This document shows, in pieces, positions 8,744 to 17,300 of a stretch of 64,000 nt of DNA. Location of the stretch: the NCBI GenBank assembly GCA_014584395.1, contig JACTMY010000014.1:62001-126000 (forward strand), in the 5' to 3' direction. Within the stretch, counting starts at the first letter, position 1, and every line of letters begins with the position of its first letter. The stretch comes from Planctomycetota bacterium. GTDB taxonomy: Bacteria; Planctomycetota; Planctomycetia; Gemmatales; HRBIN36. The notes below the pieces were generated by a model. The model was not told where the DNA came from. It worked only from the letters and a program-made list of their open reading frames with translations, and made no database searches. Made by a program: the position numbers and the translations under genes.

Positions 8744-9739
8744 TCACCACTGAAACCGCGAACGAACCTCGGGATTGACGATCTGCGGTTCCGGCCATTC
8801 CCCGCGCGCCAATTGAATGATGGACTGAGCCGCCAAGGCAGCCAGATCATGACGGGCTTGATCGTCGGTGCCGGCCGTGTGCGGGGTGAGCAGGACGTTT
8901 TCTAGCCGGTAAAAGGGATGGTCCGTGCGTTCGAGAGGTTCGTTGTTAAACACATCCAGGGCGGCGCCGGCCAGGCGTCGATTCCGCAGGGCCTCGTATA
9001 AATCCGGCTCATGGACCACGCCGCCGCGGGAGGTGTTGATCAAATAAGCCGACGGCTTCATCCAACCCAGCGTTTCTGCTCGGATGAGGCGATGTGTCAG
9101 CGGCGTCAAGGGGACATGCAAGCTGACGACGTCGGCGCGGCGCATCAACTCTTCGAAGGAAACCCACTCGATCCCCTCGCGGTTCATGTAGTCATGGTCG
9201 GGTGCAATCTCAGCGGCCATGATCTTCATGCGAAACGCTTTCGCCCGGGGCACCATGGCCCGTCCGATCCGGCCCAGCCCCACGATGCCCAGCGTTTTGC
9301 CGCGCACCGACGTCGTCACGATGCGCTGCCATTCCCCATGAAGCAAGCCGTCGTGGGTCTTTCTGAACTGCTTCATCAAGGAAAGAATCATGCCAAACGC
9401 ATGCTCCGCCACGGATTCGTGGTTCCCTCCCACGGCGATGGTCACCGCCACCCCTCGAGCCGTCGCGGCTTCCTTGTCCACCGCATCGTGGCCGACGCCG
9501 ATTCGGGCAATGACCTTGAGTTCCGCGGCCTGAGAAAGAACCGAGGCCGTGTATGGCTCTGAACCCGCCAAGACGGCGTGATGCCCGGGCAGTTGCTCGC
9601 GGATTTGCTCTTCGGTCATCTGATGCGGCCACGGATGCGGCGTGACGATGTCTAAACCGGCCTCCTGCAACATCCGCTCATGGGAACCAGGAAAATCTTT
9701 AAGCAGAGCGGCCGTGATCAGCACTCGGGGTCGAGGCAT
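8744..9739 (-). CDS. D-2-hydroxyacid dehydrogenase (phosphoglycerate dehydrogenase-like)
   Basis: The start at 9739 (MPRPRVLIT) is chosen because AAGGA lies 7 nt upstream; an alternative ATG at 9754 overlaps the stop of the upstream gene. The product is about 331 residues. It shows the Rossmann motif GKTLGIVGLGRIGRAM and the NAD-domain segments DVVSLHVPLTPLTHRLI and LINTSRGGVVHEPDLYEAL. The catalytic His lies in LLTPHTAG. It oxidises or reduces D-2-hydroxy acids with NAD. It lacks the ACT/ASB domain of long SerA enzymes, so the substrate may be 3-phosphoglycerate or another hydroxyacid. It is translationally adjacent to the DUF3754 gene. Confidence 0.88.
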   Translation of the reverse strand: MPRPRVLITAALLKDFPGSHERMLQEAGLDIVTPHPWPHQMTEEQIREQLPGHHAVLAGSEPYTASVLSQAAELKVIARIGVGHDAVDKEAATARGVAVTIAVGGNHESVAEHAFGMILSLMKQFRKTHDGLLHGEWQRIVTTSVRGKTLGIVGLGRIGRAMVPRAKAFRMKIMAAEIAPDHDYMNREGIEWVSFEELMRRADVVSLHVPLTPLTHRLIRAETLGWMKPSAYLINTSRGGVVHEPDLYEALRNRRLAGAALDVFNNEPLERTDHPFYRLENVLLTPHTAGTDDQARHDLAALAAQSIIQLARGEWPEPQIVNPEVRSRFQW

Positions 9740-9750
9740 CGAGCCATCCT

Positions 9751-11019
9751 TCATGAAGTGGGGGTCGAGGTCGAAGCGGGATCCGCCGCGGCCGGGTGGG
9801 ATTCGGTGTCCACGGACGCCAGACACTGATACTGAAAATGGCTATCCCAAACGTCGTCCAACCGCTTCAGGGCCAGGTTGGGGGCGATGGATCGATAACG
9901 ATCCTCGCCCACTTTTTCGACCAACTGAAAGCGCTCCATTTTCGCCATGGCGTCCTTGATCTCGAAATCGATCTTCAAGCCAACGTGCTTATTGAGATAG
10001 TGTTCCACGTGGTCATCCAATTCCTCGAGCGTCCATCCTTCGGAGCCGCTGTATTTCCACAGCATGAAATAAGCCAACAAGGCCTCGCGGCACTCTTGCT
10101 CCTCGGCTTCATCAATCAGCCGGAACAACACCCCGGCGTTATTGTCGAGGTTTTGGTAGTAGAGGTTGCGGGTGAGGCGAAGGTTGTAGCGTGTCTTGGT
10201 CCAGTTGTAGTTGTAATAGGTTCGATAGCCATAACCGAACGTCCCCGCCGCCACGCCCCAGAGCATCAAAGTGCCCCCGCCCGTGACCAGGCCCAAGACG
10301 GAAGTCTTGATGATGTTCCAGCCGGTGATGAGAAGTCCGGTAATGATGGGAAAGCCAATGCGGCCGCGATCCAGCGAGTTAAAGCGGACCCGCGCTCCGG
10401 GGAGGAGCATTTCCAGATCGGCCTTGGGAATATCCTTGAAGATTTTGAGGAACACGTCTTCTGTGCAGATATTTTCCGCCCCCTGGGGCGTTTGCTTGAA
10501 TTTAACAATGATGACCAATCGTGAGTAAACATCCACAGACAACTCGATCGTTTTCCAAAACTTTTTCCATAAGCGGATGGGTCGATGGGTTTGCCTTTCT
10601 CCCCGGGCATAGACCTCCAGCCGTTCGAAGACGTCCAGGTCCACCTCCATCTTGATGCCCCAGGCGCTGATGATCTTGAACGTCTCCATCAACTCATCCT
10701 GGGTCATGCGGCGGAAGTTGGCCCGCATGAGCAGACGATCGAATTCCTCGAATAGGTCGTTCAGCTTTTTTTGCTTTTCCTCGGCACTTCTTTCCTTCAG
10801 TTCGACGGTGTCTTGATCAGGGTCGAAAGGAGCATAGGAGCACTTGAGCCGATCGAGCACGAGGTGATGTTCATGGTGAAAATGAGCAGCCATCAATTCC
10901 GCCAGTTGCCGCAATGTCGTCCGCTCTTCTCCGGACATGACGGGGTCATGGCCGAGCAACTCGACGAGATCGGCTCGACGCAGGGGAATATAGGCTTCTC
11001 GATCAACGTGTTCCGCCAC
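9751..11019 (-). CDS. DUF3754 (TMEM143-like) membrane protein
   Basis: The GTG start gives 422 residues. Features are an N-terminal helical region (ADLVELLGHD), a central acidic and helical stretch, and a hydrophobic hairpin at about 255–300 (FPIITGLLITGWNIIKTSVLGLVTGGGTLMLWG). The hairpin is followed by YNYNWTKTRYNLRLTRNLYYQNLDNN, a segment characteristic of the DUF3754 family, which includes mitochondrial TMEM143. A winged-helix-like C-terminus (EGWTLEELDDHVEHYL ... FQLVEKVGEDRY) completes the protein. The function is unknown. The gene overlaps or abuts the downstream dehydrogenase, so the two are probably one transcript. Confidence 0.75.
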   Translation of the reverse strand: MAEHVDREAYIPLRRADLVELLGHDPVMSGEERTTLRQLAELMAAHFHHEHHLVLDRLKCSYAPFDPDQDTVELKERSAEEKQKKLNDLFEEFDRLLMRANFRRMTQDELMETFKIISAWGIKMEVDLDVFERLEVYARGERQTHRPIRLWKKFWKTIELSVDVYSRLVIIVKFKQTPQGAENICTEDVFLKIFKDIPKADLEMLLPGARVRFNSLDRGRIGFPIITGLLITGWNIIKTSVLGLVTGGGTLMLWGVAAGTFGYGYRTYYNYNWTKTRYNLRLTRNLYYQNLDNNAGVLFRLIDEAEEQECREALLAYFMLWKYSGSEGWTLEELDDHVEHYLNKHVGLKIDFEIKDAMAKMERFQLVEKVGEDRYRSIAPNLALKRLDDVWDSHFQYQCLASVDTESHPAAADPASTSTPTS

Positions 11020-11105
11020 GGTCCGCTTCCTTTCGACAAGTGACCGCTCGACCGATCCATGCTGGCCATGCTAAACGGTCCATGCCCTCTTTCGCAACCC
11101 TTCCT

Positions 11106-12026
11106 TCACGGTCGGAAATGAGAGATCAATCCCATCACCGAGCTTAGCAGCATCATTCCCAACAACAAGTATAAGCCGAGTTTCAGGGTTTGCCGGCGCG
11201 TGCGCCGCAGGAGCAAATGGTGGACCATCCGCTCATCCCCGGCTTCGATGGCCCATTGCAGCGCCGCTTCATATCGACCCTCGGGATACCATTCCGCTTG
11301 CTCAAATCGCAGATACCGCTGGTCGCACTCCTCTTCCTTGATCTTCGGCACGACTACGACGTCAAAATGCAGGGCATTGCTGAAGGCGAAACTAGCGGGC
11401 CAATGCTCGCTTCGTTCCGCCAAGGGTAAAAGGGTCCATAAATCCGCGATCAGGGAAGTGGCCGGTTCGGAGCGTTCGACCACGAGCCGATTGCCGTCCA
11501 AGATAGCCTGACAGCCGCCAAGGACGAAGGCCGACTCCGGTCGTTGATAGGCCTTGGCCAATGTCTCCATGTCGTCGAGTTTCTGCAAGCGCTGAGCCTG
11601 AAAGAGCGGCAAGCGATCACGCACCTGCCATGGCGGCGTTGAACCTGCAAACAAACGAAACGGATGTCCTCCCACCTCGTCGTATTCCCTTGTCGTCAAC
11701 ACCACCCATTGAAACGCCATTGCTACCGGGGGTTCGCCCTCCGCTCCCATGTCAGCCATGCGGGCACAAACGACTTTTCGGGAAGTGAGCGGGTAGGCAA
11801 AGATGGCTTCAGGACAACGGATCCCATCCGGGCGGTTGCCAAATGATCCGATCAGCTCTTCCAATTCCGATTGCCATTCGTCCTGCCATTGCTCGGAATG
11901 GGCGATCCATTCGATCGCACCCTGAGTTCGCTGCATGGCCCACGCTTGGGGTAACGCCAACGTCTGATCCATCGGCCTGATTTCCTTCCTCATGCGCCCG
12001 TTTGCGTCGCGTTCAGGCGCGTTCAT
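11106..12026 (-). CDS. Hypothetical protein with C-terminal membrane anchor
   Basis: A 306-residue protein that I do not recognise. The ATG at 12026 overlaps the stop of the upstream epimerase-like gene (ATGA), which supports the start and translational coupling. The body is soluble with many Trp and acidic residues. The last ~35 residues contain a basic stretch (LLRRTRRQTLKLG) and one hydrophobic helix (LYLLLGMMLLSSVMGLI), so it is likely tail-anchored with the bulk in the cytoplasm. The mid-part has a strand-rich region (ESAFVLGGCQAILDGNRLVVE). No catalytic motif is visible. Confidence 0.7.
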   Translation of the reverse strand: MNAPERDANGRMRKEIRPMDQTLALPQAWAMQRTQGAIEWIAHSEQWQDEWQSELEELIGSFGNRPDGIRCPEAIFAYPLTSRKVVCARMADMGAEGEPPVAMAFQWVVLTTREYDEVGGHPFRLFAGSTPPWQVRDRLPLFQAQRLQKLDDMETLAKAYQRPESAFVLGGCQAILDGNRLVVERSEPATSLIADLWTLLPLAERSEHWPASFAFSNALHFDVVVVPKIKEEECDQRYLRFEQAEWYPEGRYEAALQWAIEAGDERMVHHLLLRRTRRQTLKLGLYLLLGMMLLSSVMGLISHFRP

Positions 12027-13051
12027 TTTGCCTCATGGACAGCCATGGCCGCAGTCATCTCCGGATGCCAAGACCAGGTAATGACGCCTTGCCATTCCTC
12101 CAAAGGTTGGAGCACCATCCAGCCGGTATCCATTGATTGCTCCTGGAGATGAATGGCATCCGTTATACAAGTATATGGTTCCACGCAGATCGCTTGTCGA
12201 TGAGGCGGTGTGAAGAGGACGAAATCACGAAACGCCGAGGAGCATCGGGTCGCGAGCACACCTTTTTCAGGGGAGACGAGATACCACGTCATCGGCAGTT
12301 GCTTCGTCCGCAAGGCATGGTCCCAATGGGTGTCTCCCAAGGGAATCGTCTTAGCTTGAGTCAACAACGCTTCTTGCGATGTCAAACTTCGACGCTTTCC
12401 CGTTGGCAAACAATCGATCAACTCCCACATTTCCAATTGATCCATCGAGCTGTCCGCAAACAGCTTCGAATTACAAGGCGGCCAGGCCCAATAAGGATGA
12501 ACCCCCAAGCCAAAAGGAAAAGGTTTGTCAGCCAAAGAACGAACGTGAAAACTCATCGACAGCGCGGTTGCGGTCCATACCACGGTCAGAGAAAGCTGCC
12601 CAGCGGCAGGCCAAAGCGGTTCGCCGGGCGATTCGATGGCAAGAGTACATTTGACCTTCCGCGCATTGATCTCATGGTCGACTAACCGCCAGGGCAAGGT
12701 TGTGACCAAGCCATGAATGGCATGACGACCTGTGGGATCGTTCCGTGGTAATTGAAAATCCTTGCCTTCCCAAATGAAATGGCCATGGCGAAGCCGATTG
12801 GGAAAGGGGAAGAGAATCGGGATGCCTTGCTTGGCGGGGTGAACCTGATCAGGTTGTTCACGGTCGTACCAAAGAAGATCGATCAACTCGCCACGATGGG
12901 GCACCTGCCAGCGGGTGCACAAGGCTCCCAGTCCGGGGTGGATTTCCAGCAGCGCGCCGGTCGCGGGCTGGCGGATCCGCATCGGCAAACGCGATGCGCC
13001 CTGCTGGTTGAACTCCGTGCCGAGTTCCATCGTAAAAGGGATCGAAGCCAT
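12023..13051 (-). CDS. Aldose 1-epimerase-like protein
   Basis: A 342-residue protein of the GalM/YeaD superfamily. Visible hallmarks are the N-terminal strand region TGALLEIHPGLGALCTRW, GIPILFPFPNRLRHGHF, RHAIHGLV with the conserved catalytic His region, and FGLGVHPYWAWP. Near the end AICVEPYTCITDA supplies the catalytic Glu. These enzymes interconvert sugar anomers or hexose-6-phosphate anomers. It is the first gene of a minus-strand pair, coupled to the unknown tail-anchored gene, and is divergent from tRNA-Glu. Confidence 0.85.
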   Translation of the reverse strand: MASIPFTMELGTEFNQQGASRLPMRIRQPATGALLEIHPGLGALCTRWQVPHRGELIDLLWYDREQPDQVHPAKQGIPILFPFPNRLRHGHFIWEGKDFQLPRNDPTGRHAIHGLVTTLPWRLVDHEINARKVKCTLAIESPGEPLWPAAGQLSLTVVWTATALSMSFHVRSLADKPFPFGLGVHPYWAWPPCNSKLFADSSMDQLEMWELIDCLPTGKRRSLTSQEALLTQAKTIPLGDTHWDHALRTKQLPMTWYLVSPEKGVLATRCSSAFRDFVLFTPPHRQAICVEPYTCITDAIHLQEQSMDTGWMVLQPLEEWQGVITWSWHPEMTAAMAVHEAK

Positions 13052-13114
13052 GCCCTTGCCCCAGCCAATCGAAGTTGACGGATTCCGATCATGGTCATAC
13101 TATGACTTTCACTT

Positions 13115-13186
13115 GGCCCCATCGTCTAGCGGTTAGGACACAGGACTTTCACTCCTGCAACCGGGGTTCGAATCCCCGTGGGGTCA
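13115..13186 (+). tRNA. tRNA-Glu (anticodon TTC)
   Basis: A 72-nt cloverleaf. The acceptor is GGCCCCA with TGGGGTC, the anticodon loop CTTTCAC gives TTC, and the T-arm contains CGGGGTTCGAATCCCCG. CCA is not encoded. Confidence 0.97.
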
Positions 13187-13277
13187 CTTCCTCCTTCCTC
13201 CTTTCAGAACATCCCGCCGCTTCCCGATTGGATCATCGCGGGAGGGTGAGTGAGGGGTTTGCCATAGGAGTCCTGGC

Positions 13278-14567
13278 GTGGACAGCTTCGGCGTGGCCCT
13301 CTTGGGTTGCGGGACCGTGGGGAACGCGGTGGCCCGGCTTTTGCTCGAAGAGTCCGATCGCCTGGCTGGGCAAGCGGGTCGACGAATCGAGCTTCGCCAC
13401 ATCCTCACGAGAAATCCAAGCCGCGTTCGCCCCTTTCAACCCCCTGCCGCCTTATTGACCACTGATTGGCAGCGCATCCTGGCCGATCCCCAAGTGGGGG
13501 CCGTGATCGAGTTAACCGGCGGCGAACAGCCGCCCCTGGATTGGCTGCGCACCGCCCTCATGGCAGGCAAGGATATCATCACAGCGAACAAAGCTCTCTT
13601 GGCTCGGCATGGCGAAACGCTGTTTGCTCTGGCTCGGGAGCAGGGCCGCGTTATTGCCTTCGAAGCGAGCGTGGCGGGTGGCATTCCCTTGATTCGATCC
13701 CTCACCCAAGGATTGGCCGCCAATCAGGTGGAATCCATCAAGGCCATCTTGAACGGCACAAGCAATTTCATCCTCACGCAAATGACCGAAAAGCACTGGA
13801 GCTATGAGCAAGCCTTGGCTGAAGCCCAAGCGAAAGGCCTCGCCGAAGCCGACCCGTCGCTTGACGTGAACGGCACGGATACCGCCCAAAAGCTAGCCAT
13901 TTTAGCGCGGCTGGCTTTCGGCGCCTTGATTGCGGATCAAGACATTGAGTGTCGCGGCATCGCGGGGATGGATCAGACGGATTTACTTTTCGCCAGCGAG
14001 ATGGGCTGCGTGATCAAGTTGCTGGCCGAAGCCTGGCTGAGCGAGGGTCGTTTGGCGTTGCACGTCGAACCAACCCTGATCCGCCGACATGAACCCTTGG
14101 CCGAGGTGCGCGGGCCATTCAACGCCGTTGAAATCGTGGGCGACGTCGTTGGGCATACTTTTTTCTATGGCCTCGGAGCGGGAGCCTTGCCCACGGCCAG
14201 CGCCGTTCTCAGCGACTTGATCGACCTCGTCCAAGGGGGCGCGAAATACCATTTCCTCCACGCCTCCTGGGTCCGCCCGGCGCAGCGATTGCCTCGTCGA
14301 ACCGCACATGAGATCGAAAGCCGCTTTTATTTGCGGTTGAATGTGCTCGAAAAGACTGGCGTTCTGGCCGAGGTGGACGGCATTCTGGCCCATCATGGAG
14401 TGGGGATCGCCTCCGTGGTGCAGCATGAAGAGCGGGAGCAATCCCGCGTTCCTTTGGTCATCATGACGCATAACGCCAATCTTGGTTCATTTCGCCAGGC
14501 GGTGCGGCAACTCTGCGACCTGCCCTGCGTGGCGGATGAGCCCACTTACTATCCGATCGCCGATTGA
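13278..14567 (+). CDS. hom: Homoserine dehydrogenase
   Basis: Reduces aspartate semialdehyde to homoserine, the branch leading to Thr and Met. The GTG start has AGGAG 7 nt upstream. The Rossmann motif VALLGCGTVGNAVARLL opens the protein. The catalytic domain includes VIELTGGEQPPLDW, TANKALLARHG, EASVAGGIPLIRSL and LNGTSNFILTQM. AEADPSLDVNGTDTAQKLAILARLAFG carries the catalytic Lys. A C-terminal ACT domain from about residue 350 (YLRLNVLEKTGVLAEVDGILAHHGVGI) indicates feedback control by an amino acid, usually threonine. The length of 429 residues is normal. Confidence 0.97.
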   Translation: MDSFGVALLGCGTVGNAVARLLLEESDRLAGQAGRRIELRHILTRNPSRVRPFQPPAALLTTDWQRILADPQVGAVIELTGGEQPPLDWLRTALMAGKDIITANKALLARHGETLFALAREQGRVIAFEASVAGGIPLIRSLTQGLAANQVESIKAILNGTSNFILTQMTEKHWSYEQALAEAQAKGLAEADPSLDVNGTDTAQKLAILARLAFGALIADQDIECRGIAGMDQTDLLFASEMGCVIKLLAEAWLSEGRLALHVEPTLIRRHEPLAEVRGPFNAVEIVGDVVGHTFFYGLGAGALPTASAVLSDLIDLVQGGAKYHFLHASWVRPAQRLPRRTAHEIESRFYLRLNVLEKTGVLAEVDGILAHHGVGIASVVQHEEREQSRVPLVIMTHNANLGSFRQAVRQLCDLPCVADEPTYYPIAD

Positions 14568-14738
14568 GGGAACTGACCCTCATCTCAAGGCCAGATTTGG
14601 ATATAATCATGGAAAGAAGCAAGGTGGCTTGTTGTCAGTAACGAGTCAGTTGGTATTTTCACCTCAAGGAGTTGCCTGTAGCGCCGATCCAGTCTAACCC
14701 ATGAACTGGCGAGCACCGCCTTTTTTGATCGAGTGGCA

Positions 14739-16436
14739 ATGGATCCTATGTCCACTAATTCTGAAGCAACGCCACCGCCGCCGGATGACGCGGTGGAGAA
14801 TGCTCAACCTCTTCAGAAATTTCAATTTCTGGATTGCGTCCTCCAAACGCCCCTCCTGGAGGTTTGGAAAGCACAAAATCAAGAGGGCACGTTGAAGTGG
14901 GTCAAAATCGTTTCCGGGCTGGCGCGGCGGAACATTCTCTCCACCTTTGACCTCAAGCAAGCGGCCCATTTGCATTACATCAAGCATCCCCGTTTGCTGC
15001 CCGTGGATTGGATCGAAAACGACAACGGGCGACTCGTCATCGTTAATCCCTACACCGAGTACTCTCTCAAGGATCGCTATCAGGAATGCCTGGCGGAGGG
15101 CAAGCCCGGCGTGCCGCGCGAGGAGTTGTTGATCTATCTTCGAGCCGCGGCCGAGGCCTTGGATTACCTCGAACGGCAAGAAGCCCTGCACCATCTCAGT
15201 TTGAGTCCTTTCTCGCTGGTGCTGGCTTCGGGCGAACCTAAACTCATGGATTACGGGTTGGTCGAACTTGCCTGGCTGCCCGCCGGCCAGCCTCTCGATC
15301 AACAAAGCCTCCGCTACGCCGCTCCCGAGGCGTTTGAAAACGCCTACACGAAAACCAGCGACCAATACAGCCTGGCCCTCATTTACTGTGAAATGCTCAC
15401 CGGACGCTTGCCGCATCACGGCAACATGTCCTACCAATGGCGAGAAGCCCGCTTGCATGGGCAGCCTGATTTCAGCTTGATCCCGCAGCATGACGTTCGG
15501 GTGTTGCAGCGCGCCTTGTCCAAGGAATCAGGCAAACGCTTCAACACCGTGAGCGAGTTCGTGACGGCGCTCGAAGCCGCCACGCCGCGCCCCCCCGCTC
15601 AGCCGGCGGAAGCATTGCCTGTGAGCGGGCCGCCGAAATACAAGCTCACGGATTCCGCCACGCAATTGCAACTCACGGAGCCGCGCGAGGTGGAACGCGT
15701 CGTGCATCGCCTGGTCCAACTCGCCGCCTACAACACCGTCGTTCGGGAACAAGGGGGCATGCGCTATCAGTGCAGCGAAGATAATGTCATCACGCATCGC
15801 TGTGCCGCGTGGCTTCCCCCGGGGATGGCGCAAAATAAATTGGAGGGGTTTGCCCATCAGTGGCAGGCGAGCCAGGTCATCACCCACGACGACAATCATC
15901 TGATCTTTGAAATGGAGCTGCCCCAAAATTTCTGGCGCAGACTTGTCCGCGCCGAGCGCGACGTCCTGGAAATACAGGTTCGGCTCAGCCATTCACGCGC
16001 CCATGAATCGAAACTCACGGAAGTCCATATCGAGGTGCAATACAAGGGCCCCAGGACGGACGAAGGGAAAAAAGCCGTCACGCAATTAGGGCCTGTCCTG
16101 ATCAACAGCGTGCGGACTTATCTCTTGGCCACCACCGAGCATCGCGGCCAAGATCGCTTCCATTTCGACTATCCTCTCTGGGTTTACCCCATGTACGCCG
16201 GCAGCTTGGGCGAAGGCATGAGCTGTCATGGCAAGGACATTTCTTTCCATGGCATCGGGTTCTTGGCTCCCTATCGACTCCCCACGAAGGAAGTCCAACT
16301 GCACGTCCTCACCCCTGAATTGGGGACGATGATCGTCCCGGCGTCGATTCTGAGAACGCTGCCATTGCCCGACAGCCAGTTCGAGGTGGGGGCACGGTTC
16401 ATGTTTCATCCGACGGCGGTGCTGCCTCCCCTTTAA
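14739..16436 (+). CDS. Pseudokinase–PilZ fusion protein
   Basis: An N-terminal kinase-like domain (about residues 25–285) keeps the VAIK-type Lys (K56 in KWVKIV) and a DFG-like D171-Y-G. The HRD catalytic loop reads H152-L-S, so the proton-acceptor Asp is Ser, and the following Lys and Asn are also missing (SLSPFS). It is therefore predicted to be catalytically dead. A linker and a middle region of no recognised family follow. Residues from about 465 form a PilZ-like domain (RFHFDYPLWVYPMY, CHGKDISFHGIGFLAPYRL), although its N-terminal c-di-GMP motif RxxxR is not clear. It may be a scaffold sensing c-di-GMP or a partner kinase. Its 3' end overlaps the convergent methyltransferase gene by 38 bp. 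GTG 14733 and ATG 14748 are alternative starts. Confidence 0.75.
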   Translation: MDPMSTNSEATPPPPDDAVENAQPLQKFQFLDCVLQTPLLEVWKAQNQEGTLKWVKIVSGLARRNILSTFDLKQAAHLHYIKHPRLLPVDWIENDNGRLVIVNPYTEYSLKDRYQECLAEGKPGVPREELLIYLRAAAEALDYLERQEALHHLSLSPFSLVLASGEPKLMDYGLVELAWLPAGQPLDQQSLRYAAPEAFENAYTKTSDQYSLALIYCEMLTGRLPHHGNMSYQWREARLHGQPDFSLIPQHDVRVLQRALSKESGKRFNTVSEFVTALEAATPRPPAQPAEALPVSGPPKYKLTDSATQLQLTEPREVERVVHRLVQLAAYNTVVREQGGMRYQCSEDNVITHRCAAWLPPGMAQNKLEGFAHQWQASQVITHDDNHLIFEMELPQNFWRRLVRAERDVLEIQVRLSHSRAHESKLTEVHIEVQYKGPRTDEGKKAVTQLGPVLINSVRTYLLATTEHRGQDRFHFDYPLWVYPMYAGSLGEGMSCHGKDISFHGIGFLAPYRLPTKEVQLHVLTPELGTMIVPASILRTLPLPDSQFEVGARFMFHPTAVLPPL

Positions 16437-17253
16437 CCGAACCATGGCGTCCCACGTACCACAGTAATTGCCTGGCCACGCCATGCAACAATTGGACTTC
16501 CATCTTGGTCGGTTGCGCCCTGCCAATCAGATGGCGCAAGGCATGCATTTGGGCCGGTGCTTTCTCGTTCCAGAGAAAATGAATCGCCGACAAAGCTGCT
16601 TCAAGATGTTGAAACACTTGTTCTTGATCGGCAAAGGAAGCGGGCTGATAGCGGTCGCCTTCACGCTCCATGGCCGATAAAGAGGAGGCCGTCGGTGGAG
16701 GTTTTGATGTCTTAGCCACCAATGAAAGGTCGGCGGCGGGGTTGAGTTCAAGACCTTGTTGAAACCATTCGTAGACGCAGCAGGCCACGGCTTGCGCCAG
16801 ATTGAGCACCGGATAGGTTTGCGCCGCCGGGATGGTGAGCAAGTAATGGCAACGAGCGATTTCCTCGGTTAAGAGCCCCGTTCGTTCTGGCCCGAAAACC
16901 AAGGCGATGCGGCCTCGTTCCACCCGCCGCCTGAGCATGGGGAAAATCTCGCGGGGCGTCACGACCGATTGCGACCGAAACATTCCTCCCAAGCGAGCAG
17001 ACGTGCCCAGCACCCACTCGCAATCGCCGACGGCTTCGTCCCAGGTTTGGCAGCATCGAGCCGACTGCAACAGGGGAAAAGCATGCGTGGCGAGGGCCAC
17101 GGCTTCAGGGCCATGCGGATCGACCTGAGGTTGGAGCAAGTAAAGCTGTTCCAGGCCAAAGTTGTACATGACCCTGGCGACCGAGCCGACGTTGCCAGCC
17201 TGGCTTGGACGAACGAGCACGATACGGCATGGATCAGCCTGGCCATTTGACAT
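16399..17253 (-). CDS. SpoU-class RNA methyltransferase (TrmJ-like)
   Basis: A SPOUT enzyme that methylates a ribose 2'-OH, probably position 32 of tRNA as TrmJ does. The knot motifs are present: RIVLVRPSQAGNVGSVARVMYNFGL at the start, ALVFGPERTGLLTEEIARCHYLLTIPA, and YPVLNLAQAVACCVYEW forming the SAM pocket. The ATG at 17253 is preferred over an upstream TTG at 17265. The C-terminal ~90 residues after the SPOUT fold are helical and variable, as in TrmJ. The tail overlaps the convergent pseudokinase gene by 38 bp. Assignment to TrmJ rather than another SpoU subgroup is likely but not proven. Confidence 0.87.
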   Translation of the reverse strand: MSNGQADPCRIVLVRPSQAGNVGSVARVMYNFGLEQLYLLQPQVDPHGPEAVALATHAFPLLQSARCCQTWDEAVGDCEWVLGTSARLGGMFRSQSVVTPREIFPMLRRRVERGRIALVFGPERTGLLTEEIARCHYLLTIPAAQTYPVLNLAQAVACCVYEWFQQGLELNPAADLSLVAKTSKPPPTASSLSAMEREGDRYQPASFADQEQVFQHLEAALSAIHFLWNEKAPAQMHALRHLIGRAQPTKMEVQLLHGVARQLLWYVGRHGSVKGEAAPPSDET

Positions 17254-17300
17254 GGTGCATTCCAAAAGTAACGGCTGCTCAGCGGGGCAGGCTTGAAAGG

